Source: Bathymodiolus brooksi
Taxonomy: Eukaryota; Mollusca; Bivalvia; Mytilida; Modiolidae
Assembly (NCBI GenBank): GCA_963680875.1
Contig: OY804579.1
Coordinates: forward strand, 51,536,036-51,600,035
Length of the DNA: 64,000 nucleotides
Direction of reading: 5' to 3'
Shown in pieces: positions 42,291 through 57,534 of the stretch; position 1 is the stretch's first letter; each line of letters opens with the position of its first letter. The notes beneath the pieces are model-generated. The model saw only the letters and a program-made list of their open reading frames with translations. It searched no databases and was not told the DNA's origin. A program made the translations under genes and the position numbers.

Positions 42291-45200
42291 GACCACCAAT
42301 TTAAGCGACCTGAGATTACACGAATTTACGCGGCCTGACCACGAATTTAAGCGACCTGAGATTACACGAATTTATGTGACCTGACATTACACGAATTTAC
42401 GCGACCTGACTTTACACGAATTTACTTGAGCTGACATTACACGAATTTACGCGACCTGACATTACACGAATTTACTTGACCTGACATTACACGAATTTAC
42501 GCGACCTGACATTACACGAATTTATGCGACCTGCCATTACACGAATTTAGGTGACCTGACATTACACAAATTAACCCAACCTGAATTTAGGCGAATTTAT
42601 GGGACCTGACTTTACGTGAATTTAAGCGACCTGACATTACACGAATTTATGCGACCTGACATTACACGAATTTACATGACCTGACATTACACGAATTCAC
42701 GTGACCTGACATTACACGAATTTACGTGACCTGACATTACACGAATTTATGCGACCTGACATTACACGAATTTACTTGACCTGACATTACACGAATTTAC
42801 GCGACCTGACATTACACAAATTTACGCGACCTGACATTACACGAATTAACGTGACCTAACATTACACGAATTTACGGGACCTGACAATACACGAATTTAC
42901 GCGACCTGACATTACACGAATTTAAGTGACCTGACATTACACGAATTTACGCGACCTGACATTACACGAATTTATGCAACCTGACATTACACGAATTTAC
43001 ATGACCTGACATTACACGAATTCACGTGACCTGACATTACACGAATTTACGTGACCTGACATTACACGAATTTATGCGACCTGACATTACACGAATTTAC
43101 TTGACCTGACATTACACGAATTTACGCGACCTGACATTACACAAATTTACGCGACCTGACATTACACGAATTTACGTGACCTAACATTACACGAATTTAC
43201 GGGACCTGACAATACACGAATTTACGCGACCTGACATTACACGAATTTAAGTGACCTGACATTACACGAATTTACGCGACCTGACATTACACGAATTTAT
43301 GCAACCTGCCATTACACGAATTTACGTGACCTGACATTACACAAATTTACGCAACCTGACATTACACGAATTTATGGGACCTGACTTTACGTGAATTTAA
43401 GCGACCTGACATTACACGAATTTATGCGACCTGACATTACACGAATTTACTTGACCTGACATTACACGAATTTACGCGACCTGACTTTACACAAATTTAC
43501 GCGACCTGACATTACACGAATTTACGTGACCTAACATTACACGAATTTACGTGACCTGACATTACACGAATTTACGCGACCTGACTTTACACAAATTTAT
43601 GGGACCTGACTTTACGCGAATTTAAGCGACCTGACATTACACGAATTTACGCAGCCTGACCACGAATTTAAGCGACCTGACATTAGGTGATTTTACGCGA
43701 CCTGAGATTACATGAATTTATGCGACCTGACTTTACACGAATTTATGCGACCTGAGTTTACACGAATTTACTTGACCTGACATTACACGAATTTACGCGA
43801 CCTGACTTTACACGAATTTACGTGACCTGACATTACACGAATTTATGCGACCTGACATTACACGAATTTACTTGACCTGACATTACACGAATTTACGCGA
43901 CCTGACATTACACAAATTTACGCGACCTGACATTACACGAATTTACGTGACCTAACATTACACGAATTTACGGGACCTGACAATACACGAATTTACGCGA
44001 CCTGACATTACACGAATTTAAGTGACCTGACATTACACGAATTTACGCGACCTGACATTACACGAATTTATGCAACCTGCCATTACACGAATTTACGTGA
44101 CCTGACATTACACAAATTAACCCAACCTGAATTTACACGAATTTATGGGACCTGACTTTACGTGAATTTAAGCGACCTGACATTACACGAATTTATGCGA
44201 CCTGACATTACACGAATTTACTTGACCTGACATTACACGAATTTACGCGACCTGACTTTACACAAATTTACGTGACCTGACATTACACGAATTTACGTGA
44301 CCTAACATTACACGAATTTACGTGACCTGACATTACACGAATTTACGCGACCTGACATTACACGAATTTACGCGACCTGACATTACACGAATTTAAGTGA
44401 CCTGACATTACACGAGTTTACGCGACCTGACATTACACGAATTTATGCAACCTGCCATTACACGAATTTACGTGACCTGACATTACACAAATTTACGCAA
44501 CCTGACTTTACACGAATTTATGGGACCTGACTTTACGTGAATTTAAGCGACCTGACATTACACGAATTTATGCGACCTGACATTACACGAATTTACGCGA
44601 CCTGACATTACACGCATTTACGTGACCTGACATTACACAAATTTATGCGACCTAACTTTACGTGAATTTACGGGACCTGACATTACACGAATTTACGCGA
44701 CCTGACATTACACGAATTTAAGTGACCTGACATTACACGAATTTACGCGACCTGACATTACACGAATTTATGCAACCTGCCATTACACGAATTTACGTGA
44801 CCTGACATTACACAAATTTACGCAACCTGACTTTACACGAATTTATGGGACCTGACTTTACGTGAATTTAAGCGACCTGACATTACACGAATTTATGCGA
44901 CCTGACATTACACGAATTTACTTGACCTGACATTACACGAATTTATGCGACCTGACTTTACACAAATTTACGCGACCTGACATTACACGAATTTACGTGA
45001 CCTAACATTACACGAATTTACGTGACCTGACATTACACGAATTTACGCGACCTGACATTACACGAATTTATGCGACCTGCCATTACACGAATTTACGTGA
45101 CCTGACATTACACAAATTTACGCAACCTGACTTTACACGAATTTATGGGACCTGACTTTACGTGAATTTAAGCGACCTGACATTACACGAATTTATGCGA

Positions 45201-45528
45201 CCTGACATTACACGAATTTATGCGACCTGACATTACACGAATTTATGCGACCTGACATTACACGAATTTACGCGACCTGACTTTACACAAATTTACGCGA
45301 CCTGACATTACACGAATTTACGTGACCTAACATTACACGAATTTACGGGACCTGACAATACACGAATTTACGCGACCTGACATTACACAAATTTAAGTGA
45401 CCTGACATTACACAAATTTATGCGACCTAACTTTACGTGAATTTATGGGACCTGACATTACACGAATTTACGCGACCTGACATTACACGAATTTACGTGA
45501 CCTGACATTACACGAATTTACGCGACCT
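42291..45528 (+). repeat. B/A hybrid HOR (3,238 bp)
   Basis: Begins as B, with the diverged patch at 43,650-43,765 and EcoRI at 42693 and 43018. At slot 43,821 it switches to the middle of A (matching 40,583 onward) and runs to the next landmark, carrying C at 44615. T at 44946 is a private CpG transition. Confidence 0.88.
43650..43765 (+). repeat. Diverged monomer patch (copy 3)
   Basis: Same content, 25,117 bp after copy 2. It lies 56 bp before the junction of the 3,238-bp duplication. Confidence 0.87.
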
Positions 45529-48341
45529 GACCACCAATTTAAGCGACCTGAGATTACACGAATTTACGCGGCCTGACCACGAATTTAAGCGACCTGAGAT
45601 TACACGAATTTATGTGACCTGACATTACACGAATTTACGCGACCTGACTTTACACGAATTTACTTGAGCTGACATTACACGAATTTACGCGACCTGACAT
45701 TACACGAATTTACTTGACCTGACATTACACGAATTTACGCGACCTGACATTACACGAATTTATGCGACCTGCCATTACACGAATTTAGGTGACCTGACAT
45801 TACACAAATTAACCCAACCTGAATTTAGGCGAATTTATGGGACCTGACTTTACGTGAATTTAAGCGACCTGACATTACACGAATTTATGCGACCTGACAT
45901 TACACGAATTTACATGACCTGACATTACACGAATTCACGTGACCTGACATTACACGAATTTACGTGACCTGACATTACACGAATTTATGCGACCTGACAT
46001 TACACGAATTTACTTGACCTGACATTACACGAATTTACGCGACCTGACATTACACAAATTTACGCGACCTGACATTACACGAATTAACGTGACCTAACAT
46101 TACACGAATTTACGGGACCTGACAATACACGAATTTACGCGACCTGACATTACACGAATTTAAGTGACCTGACATTACACGAATTTACGCGACCTGACAT
46201 TACACGAATTTATGCAACCTGACATTACACGAATTTACATGACCTGACATTACACGAATTCACGTGACCTGACATTACACGAATTTACGTGACCTGACAT
46301 TACACGAATTTATGCGACCTGACATTACACGAATTTACTTGACCTGACATTACACGAATTTACGCGACCTGACATTACACAAATTTACGCGACCTGACAT
46401 TACACGAATTTACGTGACCTAACATTACACGAATTTACGGGACCTGACAATACACGAATTTACGCGACCTGACATTACACGAATTTAAGTGACCTGACAT
46501 TACACGAATTTACGCGACCTGACATTACACGAATTTATGCAACCTGCCATTACACGAATTTACGTGACCTGACATTACACAAATTTACGCAACCTGACAT
46601 TACACGAATTTATGGGACCTGACTTTACGTGAATTTAAGCGACCTGACATTACACGAATTTATGCGACCTGACATTACACGAATTTACTTGACCTGACAT
46701 TACACGAATTTACGCGACCTGACTTTACACAAATTTACGCGACCTGACATTACACGAATTTACGTGACCTAACATTACACGAATTTACGTGACCTGACAT
46801 TACACGAATTTACGCGACCTGACTTTACACAAATTTATGGGACCTGACTTTACGCGAATTTAAGCGACCTGACATTACACGAATTTACGCAGCCTGACCA
46901 CGAATTTAAGCGACCTGACATTAGGTGATTTTACGCGACCTGAGATTACATGAATTTATGCGACCTGACTTTACACGAATTTATGCGACCTGAGTTTACA
47001 CGAATTTACTTGACCTGACATTACACGAATTTACGCGACCTGACTTTACACGAATTTACTTGACCTGACATTACACGAATTTATGGGACCTGACATTACA
47101 CGAATTTACATGACCTGACATTACACGAATTCACGTGACCTGACATTACACGAATTTACGTGACCTGACATTACACGAATTTATGCGACCTGACATTACA
47201 CGAATTTACTTGACCTGACATTACACGAATTTACGCGACCTGACTTTACACAAATTTACACGACCTGACATTACACGAATTTACGTGACCTAACATTACA
47301 CGAATTTACGGGACCTGACAATACACGAATTTACGCGACCTGACATTACACGAATTTACGTGACCTAACATTACACGAATTTACGGGACCTGACAATACA
47401 CGAATTTACGCGACCTGACATTACACGAATTTACGTGACCTGACATTACACAAATTTATGCGACCTAACTTTACGTGAATTTACGGGACCTGACATTACA
47501 CGAATTTACGCGACCTGACATTACACGAATTTACGCGACCTGACATTACACGAATTTACGCGACCTGACATTACACGAATTTATGCAACCTGCCATTACA
47601 CGAATTTACGTGACCTGACATTACACAAATTTACGCAACCTGACTTTACACGAATTTATGGGACCTGACTTTACGTGAATTTAAGCGACCTGACATTACA
47701 CGAATTTATGCGACCTGACATTACACGAATTTACTTGACCTGACATTACACGAATTTACGCGACCTGACTTTACACAAATTTACGCGACCTGACATTACA
47801 CGAATTTACGTGACCTAACATTACACGAATTTACGTGACCTGACATTACACGAATTTATGCGACCTGACATTACACGAATTTATGCGACCTGCCATTACA
47901 CGAATTTATGCGACCTGACATTACACAAATTTACGCAACCTGACTTTACACGAATTTATGGGACCTGACTTTACGTGAATTTAAGCGACCTGACATTACA
48001 CGAATTTATGCGACCTGACATTACACGAATTTACTTGACCTGACATTACATGAATTTACTTGACCTGACATTACACGAATTTACGCGACCTGACTTTACA
48101 CAAATTTACGCGACCTGACATTACACGAATTTACGTGACCTAATATTACACGAATTTACGGGACCTGACAATACACGAATTTACGCGACCTGACATTACA
48201 CAAATTTACGTGACCTGACATTACACAAATTTATGCGACCTAACTTTACGTGAATTTATGGGACCTGACATTACACGAATTTACGCGACCTGACATTACA
48301 CGAATTTACGTGACCTGACATTACACGAATTTACGCGACCT
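45529..48341 (+). repeat. HOR type B, cycle 3 (2,813 bp)
   Basis: Matches 3026-5838 at offset 42,503, with EcoRI at 45931, 46256 and 47127 and G at 47727. Up to slot 47,059 it is also the right copy of the 3,238-bp duplication. Confidence 0.88.
46888..47003 (+). repeat. Diverged monomer patch (copy 4)
   Basis: Same content, 3,238 bp after copy 3 and 42,503 bp after copy 1. Confidence 0.87.
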
Positions 48342-51300
48342 GACCACGAATTTAAGCGACCTGAGATTACACGAATTTACGCGGCCTGACCACGAATTTA
48401 AGCGACCTGAGATTACACGAATTTATGTGACCTGACATTACACGAATTGACGCGACCTGACTTTACACGAATTTACTTGAGCTGACATTACACGAATTTA
48501 CGCGACCTGACATTACACGAATTTACGTGACCTGACATTACACGAATTTACGCGACCTGACATTACACGAATTTATGCGACCTGCCATTACACGAATTTA
48601 CGTGACCTGACATTACACAAATTAACCCAACCTGAATTTACACGAATTTATGGGACCTGACTTTACGTGAATTTAAGCGACCTGACATTACACGAATTTA
48701 TGCGACCTGACATTACACGAATTTACTTGACCTGACATTACACGAATTTACGCGACCTGACTTTACACAAATTTACGCGACCTGACATTACACGAATTTA
48801 CGTGACCTAACATTACACGAATTTACGGGACCTGACATTACACGAATTTACGCGACCTGACATTACACGAATTTACGCGACCTGACATTACACGAATTTA
48901 AGTGACCTGACATTACACGAATTTACGCGACCTGACATTACACGAATTTATGCAACCTGCCATTACACGAATTTACGTGACCTGACATTACACAAATTTA
49001 CGCAACCTGACTTTACACGAATTTATGGGACCTGACTTTACGTGAATTTAAGCGACCTGACATTACACGAATTTATGCGACCTGACATTACACGAATTTA
49101 CGCGACCTGACATTACACGAATTTACGTGACCTGACATTACACAAATTTATGCGACCTAACTTTACGTGAATTTACGGGACCTGACATTACACGAATTTA
49201 CGCGACCTGACATTACACGAATTTAAGTGACCTGACATTACACGAATTTACGCGACCTGACATTACACGAATTTATGCAACCTGCCATTACACGAATTTA
49301 CGTGACCTGACATTACACAAATTTACGCAACCTGACTTTACACGAATTTATGGGACCTGACTTTACGTGAATTTAAGTGACCTGACATTACACGAATTTA
49401 TGCGACCTGACATTACACGAATTTATGCGACCTGACATTACACGAATTTACGCGACCTGACTTTACACAAATTTACGCGACCTGACATTACACAAATTTA
49501 CGCAACCTGACTTTACGCGAATTTATGGGACCTGACTTTACGTGAATTTAAGCGACCTGACATTACACGAATTTACGTGACCTGCCATTACACGAGTTTA
49601 TGCGACCTGACTTTAAACAAATTTACGCAACCTGACTTTACGCGAATTTATGGGACCTGACATTACACGAATTTACATGACCTGACATTACACGAATTCA
49701 CGTGACCTGACATTACACGAATTTACGTGACCTGACATTACACGAATTTATGCGACCTGACATTACACGAATTTACTTGACCTGACGTTACACGAATTTA
49801 CGCGACCTGACTTTACACAAATTTACACGACCTGACATTACACGAATTTACGTGACCTAACATTACACGAATTTACGGGACCTGACAATACACGAATTTA
49901 CGCGACCTGACATTACACGAATTTACGTGACCTGACATTACACAAATTTATGCGACCTAACTTTACGTGAATTTACGGGACCTGACAATACACGAATTTA
50001 CGCGACCTGACATTACACGAATTTAAGTGACCTGACATTACACGAATTTACGCGACCTGACATTACACGAATTTATGCAACCTGCCATTACACGAATTTA
50101 CGTGACCTGACATTACACAAATTTACGCAACCTGACTTTACACGAATTTATGGGACCTGACTTTACGTGAATTTAAGCGACCTGACATTACACGAATTTA
50201 TGCGACCTGACATTACACGAATTTACTTGACCTGACATTACACGAATTTACGCGACCTGACTTTACACAAATTTACGCGACCTGACATTACACGAATTTA
50301 CGTGACCTAACATTACACGAATTTACGTGACCTGACATTACACGAATTTACGCGACCTGACATTACACGAATTTACGCGACCTGACATTACACGAATTTA
50401 TGCAACCTGCCATTACACGAATTTACGTGACCTGACATTACACAAATTTACGCAACCTGATTTTACACGAATTTATGGGACCTGACTTTACGTGAATTTA
50501 AGCGACCTGACATTACACGAATTTATGCGACCTGACATTACACGAATTTACGCGACTTGACATTACACGAATTTACGTGACCTGACATTACACAAATTTA
50601 TGCGACCTAACTTTACGCGAATTTACGGGACCTGACATTACACGAATTTACGCGACCTGACATTACACGAATTTAAGTGACCTGACATTACACGAATTTA
50701 CGCGACCTGACATTACACGAATTTATGCAACCTGCCATTACACGAATTTACGTGACCTGACATTACACAAATTTACGCAACCTGACTTTACACGAATTTA
50801 TGGGACCTGACTTTACGTGAATTTAAGCGACCTGACATTACACGAATTTATGCGACCTGACATTACACGAATTTACTTGACCTGACATTACACGAATTTA
50901 CGCGACCTGACTTTACACAAATTTACGCGACCTGACATTACACGAATTTACGTGACCTAACATTACACGAATTTACGTGACCTGACATTACACGAATTTA
51001 CGCGACCTGACATTACACGAATTTATGCGACCTGCCATTACACGAATTTACGTGACCTGACATTACACAAATTTACGCAACCTGACTTTACACGAATTTA
51101 TGGGACCTGACTTTACGTGAATTTAAGCGACCTGACATTACACGAATTTATGCGACCTGACATTACACGAATTTACTTGACCTGACATTACACGAATTTA
51201 CTTGACCTGACATTACACGAATTTACGCGACCTGACTTTACACAAATTTACGCGACCTGACATTACACGAATTTACGTGACCTAACATTACACGAATTTA

Positions 51301-51483
51301 CGGGACCTGACAATACACGAATTTACGCGACCTGACATTACACAAATTTAAGTGACCTGACATTACACAAATTTATGCGACCTAACTTTACGTGAATTTA
51401 TGGGACCTGACATTACACGAATTTACGCGACCTGACATTACACGAATTTACGTGACCTGACATTACACGAATTTACGCGACCT
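48342..51483 (+). repeat. HOR type C, cycle 3 (3,142 bp)
   Basis: Full-length C matching 5839-8980 at offset 42,503, including G at 49787, TTTTAC near 50,462 and GACTTGAC near 50,554. It has no expansion. The slot at 50376 is CGCG where cycle 1 has CACG (private A at 7874). Confidence 0.88.
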
Positions 51484-53600
51484 GACCACCAATTTAAGCG
51501 ACCTGAGATTACACGAATTTACGCGGCCTGACCACGAATTTAAGCGACCTGAGATTACACGAATTTATGTGACCTGACTTTACACGAATTTACTTGAGCT
51601 GACATTACACGAATTTACGCGACCTGACATTACACGAATTTACTTGACCTGACATTACACGAATTTACGCGACCTGACATTACACGAATTTATGCGACCT
51701 GCCATTACACGAATTTAGGTGACCTGACATTACACAAATTAACCCAACCTGAATTTACGCGAATTTATGGGACCTGACTTTACGTGAATTTAAGCGACCT
51801 GACATTACACGAATTTATGCGACCTGACATTACACGAATTTACATGACCTGACATTACACGAATTCACGTGACCTGACATTACACGAATTTACGTGACCT
51901 GACATTACACGAATTTATGCGACCTGACATTACACGAATTTACTTGACCTGACATTACACGAATTTACGCGACCTGACATTACACAAATTTACGCGACCT
52001 GACATTACACGAATTTACGTGACCTAACATTACACGAATTTACGGGACCTGACAATACACGAATTTACGCGACCTGACATTACACGAATTTAAGTGACCT
52101 GACATTACACGAATTTACGCGACCTGACATTACACGAATTTATGCAACCTGCCATTACACGAATTTACGTGACCTGACATTACACAAATTAACCCAACCT
52201 GAATTTACACGAATTTATGGGACCTGACTTTACGTGAATTTAAGCGACCTGACATTACACGAATTTATGCGACCTGACATTACACGAATTTACTTGACCT
52301 TACATTACACGAATTTACGCGACCTGACTTTACACAAATTTACGCGACCTGACATTACACGAATTTACGTGACCTAACATTACACGAATTTACGTGACCT
52401 GACATTACACGAATTTACGCGACCTGACATTACACGAATTTACGCGACCTGACATTACACGAATTTAAGTGACCTGACATTACACGAGTTTACGCGACCT
52501 GACATTACACGAATTTATGCAACCTGCCATTACACGAATTTACGTGACCTGACATTACACAAATTTACGCAACCTGACTTTACACGAATTTATGGGACCT
52601 GACTTTACGTGAATTTAAGCGACCTGACATTACACGAATTTATGCGACCTGACATTACACGAATTTACGCGACCTGACATTACACGAATTTACGTGACCT
52701 GACATTACACAAATTTATGCGACCTAACTTTACGTGAATTTACGGGACCTGACATTACACGAATTTACGCGACCTGACATTACACGAATTTAAGTGACCT
52801 GACATTACACGAATTTACGCGACCTGACATTACACGAATTTATGCAACCTGCCATTACACGAATTTACGTGACCTGACATTACACAAATTTACGCAACCT
52901 GACTTTACACGAATTTATGGGACCTGACTTTACGTGAATTTAAGCGACCTGACATTACACGAATTTATGCGACCTGACATTACACGAATTTACTTGACCT
53001 GACATTACACGAATTTACGCGACCTGACTTTACACAAATTTACGCGACCTGACATTACACGAATTTACGTGACCTAACATTACACGAATTTACGTGACCT
53101 GACATTACACGAATTTACGCGACCTGACATTACACGAATTTATGCGACCTGCCATTACACGAATTTACGTGACCTGACATTACACAAATTTACGCAACCT
53201 GACTTTACACGAATTTATGGGACCTGACTTTACGTGAATTTAAGCGACCTGACATTACACGAATTTATGCGACCTGACATTACACGAATTTACTTGACCT
53301 GACATTACACGAATTTACTTGACCTGACATTACACGAATTTACGCGACCTGACTTTACACAAATTTACGCGACCTGACATTACACGAATTTACGTGACCT
53401 AACATTACACGAATTTACGGGACCTGACAATACACGAATTTACGCGACCTGACATTACACAAATTTAAGTGACCTGACATTACACAAATTTATGCGACCT
53501 AACTTTACGTGAATTTATGGGACCTGACATTACACGAATTTACGCGACCTGACATTACACGAATTTACGTGACCTGACATTACACGAATTTACGCGACCT
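51484..53600 (+). repeat. HOR type D, cycle 3 (2,117 bp)
   Basis: Matches 8981-11097 at offset 42,503 with the missing monomer and CCTTAC (T at 52301). It lacks the private A found at 10908 in cycle 1. Confidence 0.87.
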
Positions 53601-55392
53601 GACCACCAATTTAAGCGACCTGAGATTACACGAATTTACGCGGCCTGACCACGAATTTAAGCGACCTGAGATTACACGAATTTATGTGACCTGACATTAC
53701 ACGAATTTACGCGACCTGACTTTACACGAATTTACTTGAGCTGACATTACACGAATTTACGCGACCTGACATTACACGAATTTACTTGACCTGACATTAC
53801 ACGAATTTACGCGACCTGACATTACACGAATTTATGCGACCTGCCATTACACGAATTTAGGTGACCTGACATTACACAAATTAACCCAACCTGAATTTAC
53901 GCGAATTTATGGGACCTGACTTTACGTGAATTTAAGCGACCTGACATTACACGAATTTATGCGACCTGACATTACACGAATTTACATGACCTGACATTAC
54001 ACGAATTTACTTGACCTGACATTACACGAATTTACGCGACCTGACTTTACACAAATTTACGCGACCTGACATTACACGAATTTACGTGACCTAACATTAC
54101 ACGAATTTACGTGACCTGACATTACACGAATTTACGCGACCTGACATTACACGAATTTATGCGACCTGCCATTACACGAATTTACGTGACCTGACATTAC
54201 ACAAATTTACGCAACCTGACTTTACACGAATTTATGGGACCTGACTTTACGTGAATTTAAGCGACCTGACATTACACGAATTTATGCGACCTGACATTAC
54301 ACGAATTTACTTGACCTGACATTACACGAATTTACTTGACCTGACATTACACGAATTTACGCAACCTGACTTTACACGAATTTATGGGACCTGACTTTAC
54401 GTGAATTTAAGCGACCTGACATTACACGAATTTATGCGACCTGACATTACACGAATTTACGCGACCTGACATTACACGAATTTACGTGACCTGACATTAC
54501 ACAAATTTATGCGACCTAACTTTACGTGAATTTACGGGACCTGACATTACACGAATTTACGCGACCTGACATTACACGAATTTAAGTGACCTGACATTAC
54601 ACGAATTTACGCGACCTGACATTACACGAATTTATGCAACCTGCCATTACACGAATTTACGTGACCTGACATTACACAAATTTACGCAACCTGACTTTAC
54701 ACGAATTTATGGGACCTGACTTTACGTGAATTTAAGCGACCTGACATTACATGAATTTATGCGACCTGACATTACACGAATTTACTTGACCTGACATTAC
54801 ACGAATTTACGCGACCTGACTTTACACAAATTTACGCGACCTGACATTACACGAATTTACGTGACCTAACATTACACGAATTTACGTGACCTGACATTAC
54901 ACGAATTTACGCGACCTGACATTACACGAATTTATGCGACCTGCCATTACACGAATTTACGTGACCTGACATTACACAAATTTACGCAACCTGACTTTAC
55001 ACGAATTTATGGGACCTGACTTTACGTGAATTTAAGCGACCTGACATTACACGAATTTATGCGACCTGACATTACACGAATTTACTTGACCTGACATTAC
55101 ACGAATTTACTTGACCTGACATTACACGAATTTACGCGACCTGACTTTACACAAATTTACGCGACCTGACATTACACGAATTTACGTGACCTAACATTAC
55201 ACGAATTTACGGGACCTGACAATACACGAATTTACGCGACCTGACATTACACAAATTTAAGTGACCTGACATTACACAAATTTATGCGACCTAACTTTAC
55301 GTGAATTTATGGGACCTGACATTACACGAATTTACGCGACCTGACATTACACGAATTTACGTGACCTGACATTACACGAATTTACGCGACCT
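53601..55392 (+). repeat. HOR type E, cycle 3 (1,792 bp)
   Basis: Matches 11098-12889 at offset 42,503. No EcoRI sequence, as in the other E units. Confidence 0.87.
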
Positions 55393-57534
55393 GACCACCA
55401 ATTTAAGCGACCTGAGATTACACGAATTTACGCGGCCTGACCACGAATTTAAGCGACCTGAGATTACACAAATTTATGTGACCTGACATTACACGAATTT
55501 ACGCGACCTGACTTTACACGAATTTACTTGAGCTGACATTACACGAATTTACGCGACCTGACATTACACGAATTTACTTGACCTGACATTACACGAATTT
55601 ACGCGACCTGACATTACACGAATTTATGCGACCTGCCATTACACGAATTTAGGTGACCTGACATTACACAAATTAACCCAACCTGAATTTACGCGAATTT
55701 ATGGGACCTGACTTTACGTGAATTTAAGCGACCTGACATTACACGAATTTATGCGACCTGACATTACACGAATTTACATGACCTGACATTACACGAATTC
55801 ACGTGACCTGACATTACACGAATTTACGTGACCTGACATTACACGAATTTATGCGACCTGACATTACACGAATTTACTTGACCTGACATTACACGAATTT
55901 ACGCGACCTGACATTACACAAATTTACGCGACCTGACATTACACGAATTTACGTGACCTAACATTACACGAATTTACGGGACCTGACAATACACGAATTT
56001 ACGCGACCTGACATTACACGAATTTAAGTGACCTGACATTACACGAATTTATGCGACCTGACATTACACGAATTTATGCAACCTGCCATTACACGAATTT
56101 ACGTGACCTGACATTACACAAATTAACCCAACCTGAATTTACACGAATTTATGGGACCTGACTTTACGTGAATTTAAGCGACCTGACATTACACGAATTT
56201 ATGCGACCTGACATTACACGAATTTACTTGACCTGACATTACACGAATTTACGCGACCTGACTTTACACAAATTTACGCGACCTGACATTACACGAATTT
56301 ACGTGACCTAACATTACACGAATTTACGTGACCTGACATTACACGAATTTACGCGACCTGACATTACACGAATTTACGCGACCTGACATTACACGAATTT
56401 AAGTGACCTGACATTACACGAGTTTACGCGACCTGACATTACACGAATTTATGCAACCTGCCATTACACGAATTTACGTGACCTGACATTACACAAATTT
56501 ACGCAACCTGACTTTACACGAATTTATGGGACCTGACTTTACGTGAATTTAAGCGACCTGACATTACACGAATTTATGCGACCTGACATTACACGAATTT
56601 ACGCGACCTGACATTACACGAATTTACGTGACCTGACATTACACAAATTTATGCGACCTAACTTTACGTGAATTTACGGGACCTGACATTACACGAATTT
56701 ACGCGACCTGACATTACACGAATTTAAGTGACCTGACATTACACGAATTTACGCGACCTGACATTACACGAATTTATGCAACCTGCCATTACACGAATTT
56801 ACGTGACCTGACATTACACAAATTTACGCAACCTGACTTTACACGAATTTATGGGACCTGACTTTACGTGAATTTAAGCGACCTGACATTACACGAATTT
56901 ATGCGACCTGACATTACACGAATTTACTTGACCTGACATTACACGAATTTACGCGACCTGACTTTACACAAATTTACGCGACCTGACATTACACGAATTT
57001 ACGTGACCTAACATTACACGAATTTACGTGACCTGACATTACACGAATTTACGCGACCTGACATTACACGAATTTATGCGACCTGCCATTACACGAATTT
57101 ACGTGACCTGACATTACACAAATTTACGCAACCTGACTTTACACGAATTTATGGGACCTGACTTTACGTGAATTTAAGCGACCTGACATTACACGAATTT
57201 ATGCGACCTGACATTACACGAATTTACTTGACCTGACATTACACGAATTTACTTGACCTGACATTACACGAATTTACGCGACCTGACTTTACACAAATTT
57301 ACGCGACCTGACATTACACGAATTTACGTGACCTAACATTACACGAATTTACGGGACCTGACAATACACGAATTTACGCGACCTGACATTACACAAATTT
57401 AAGTGACCTGACATTACACAAATTTATGCGACCTAACTTTACGTGAATTTATGGGACCTGACATTACACGAATTTACGCGACCTGACATTACACGAATTT
57501 ACGTGACCTGACATTACACGAATTTACGCGACCT
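55393..57534 (+). repeat. HOR type F, cycle 3 (2,142 bp)
   Basis: Matches 12890-15031 at offset 42,503, including CACAAATTT after the second landmark and the TGCG slot near 56,051. EcoRI sequence at 55795. Confidence 0.87.

Larger units (their letters stand above)
40583..47058 (+). repeat. 3,238-bp tandem duplication, junction at 43,821
   Basis: 40583-43820 is repeated as 43821-47058. At slot 43,821 a type B monomer ending ACACGAATTTA is followed by CGTG, as at 40,583, instead of the CTTG found at 47,059. The length contains three 21-bp monomers and 127 full ones, so monomer register is intact. Confidence 0.88.
40149..57534 (+). repeat. Super-HOR cycle 3 with internal duplication, 17,386 bp
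   Basis: The order is A, a B/A hybrid, B, C, D, E, F. The length equals 14,148 plus 3,238, the size of a tandem duplication spanning the end of A and the start of B. From about 43,814 on, the sequence follows cycle 1 at offset 42,503. Confidence 0.88.

Noticed and set aside
42504..43386. Extending the 42,503-bp match down to position 1
   Set aside because: Position 42504 does not match position 1, because the 3,238-bp duplication intervenes. The match holds only from about 43,814; earlier sequence aligns at offset 39,265.
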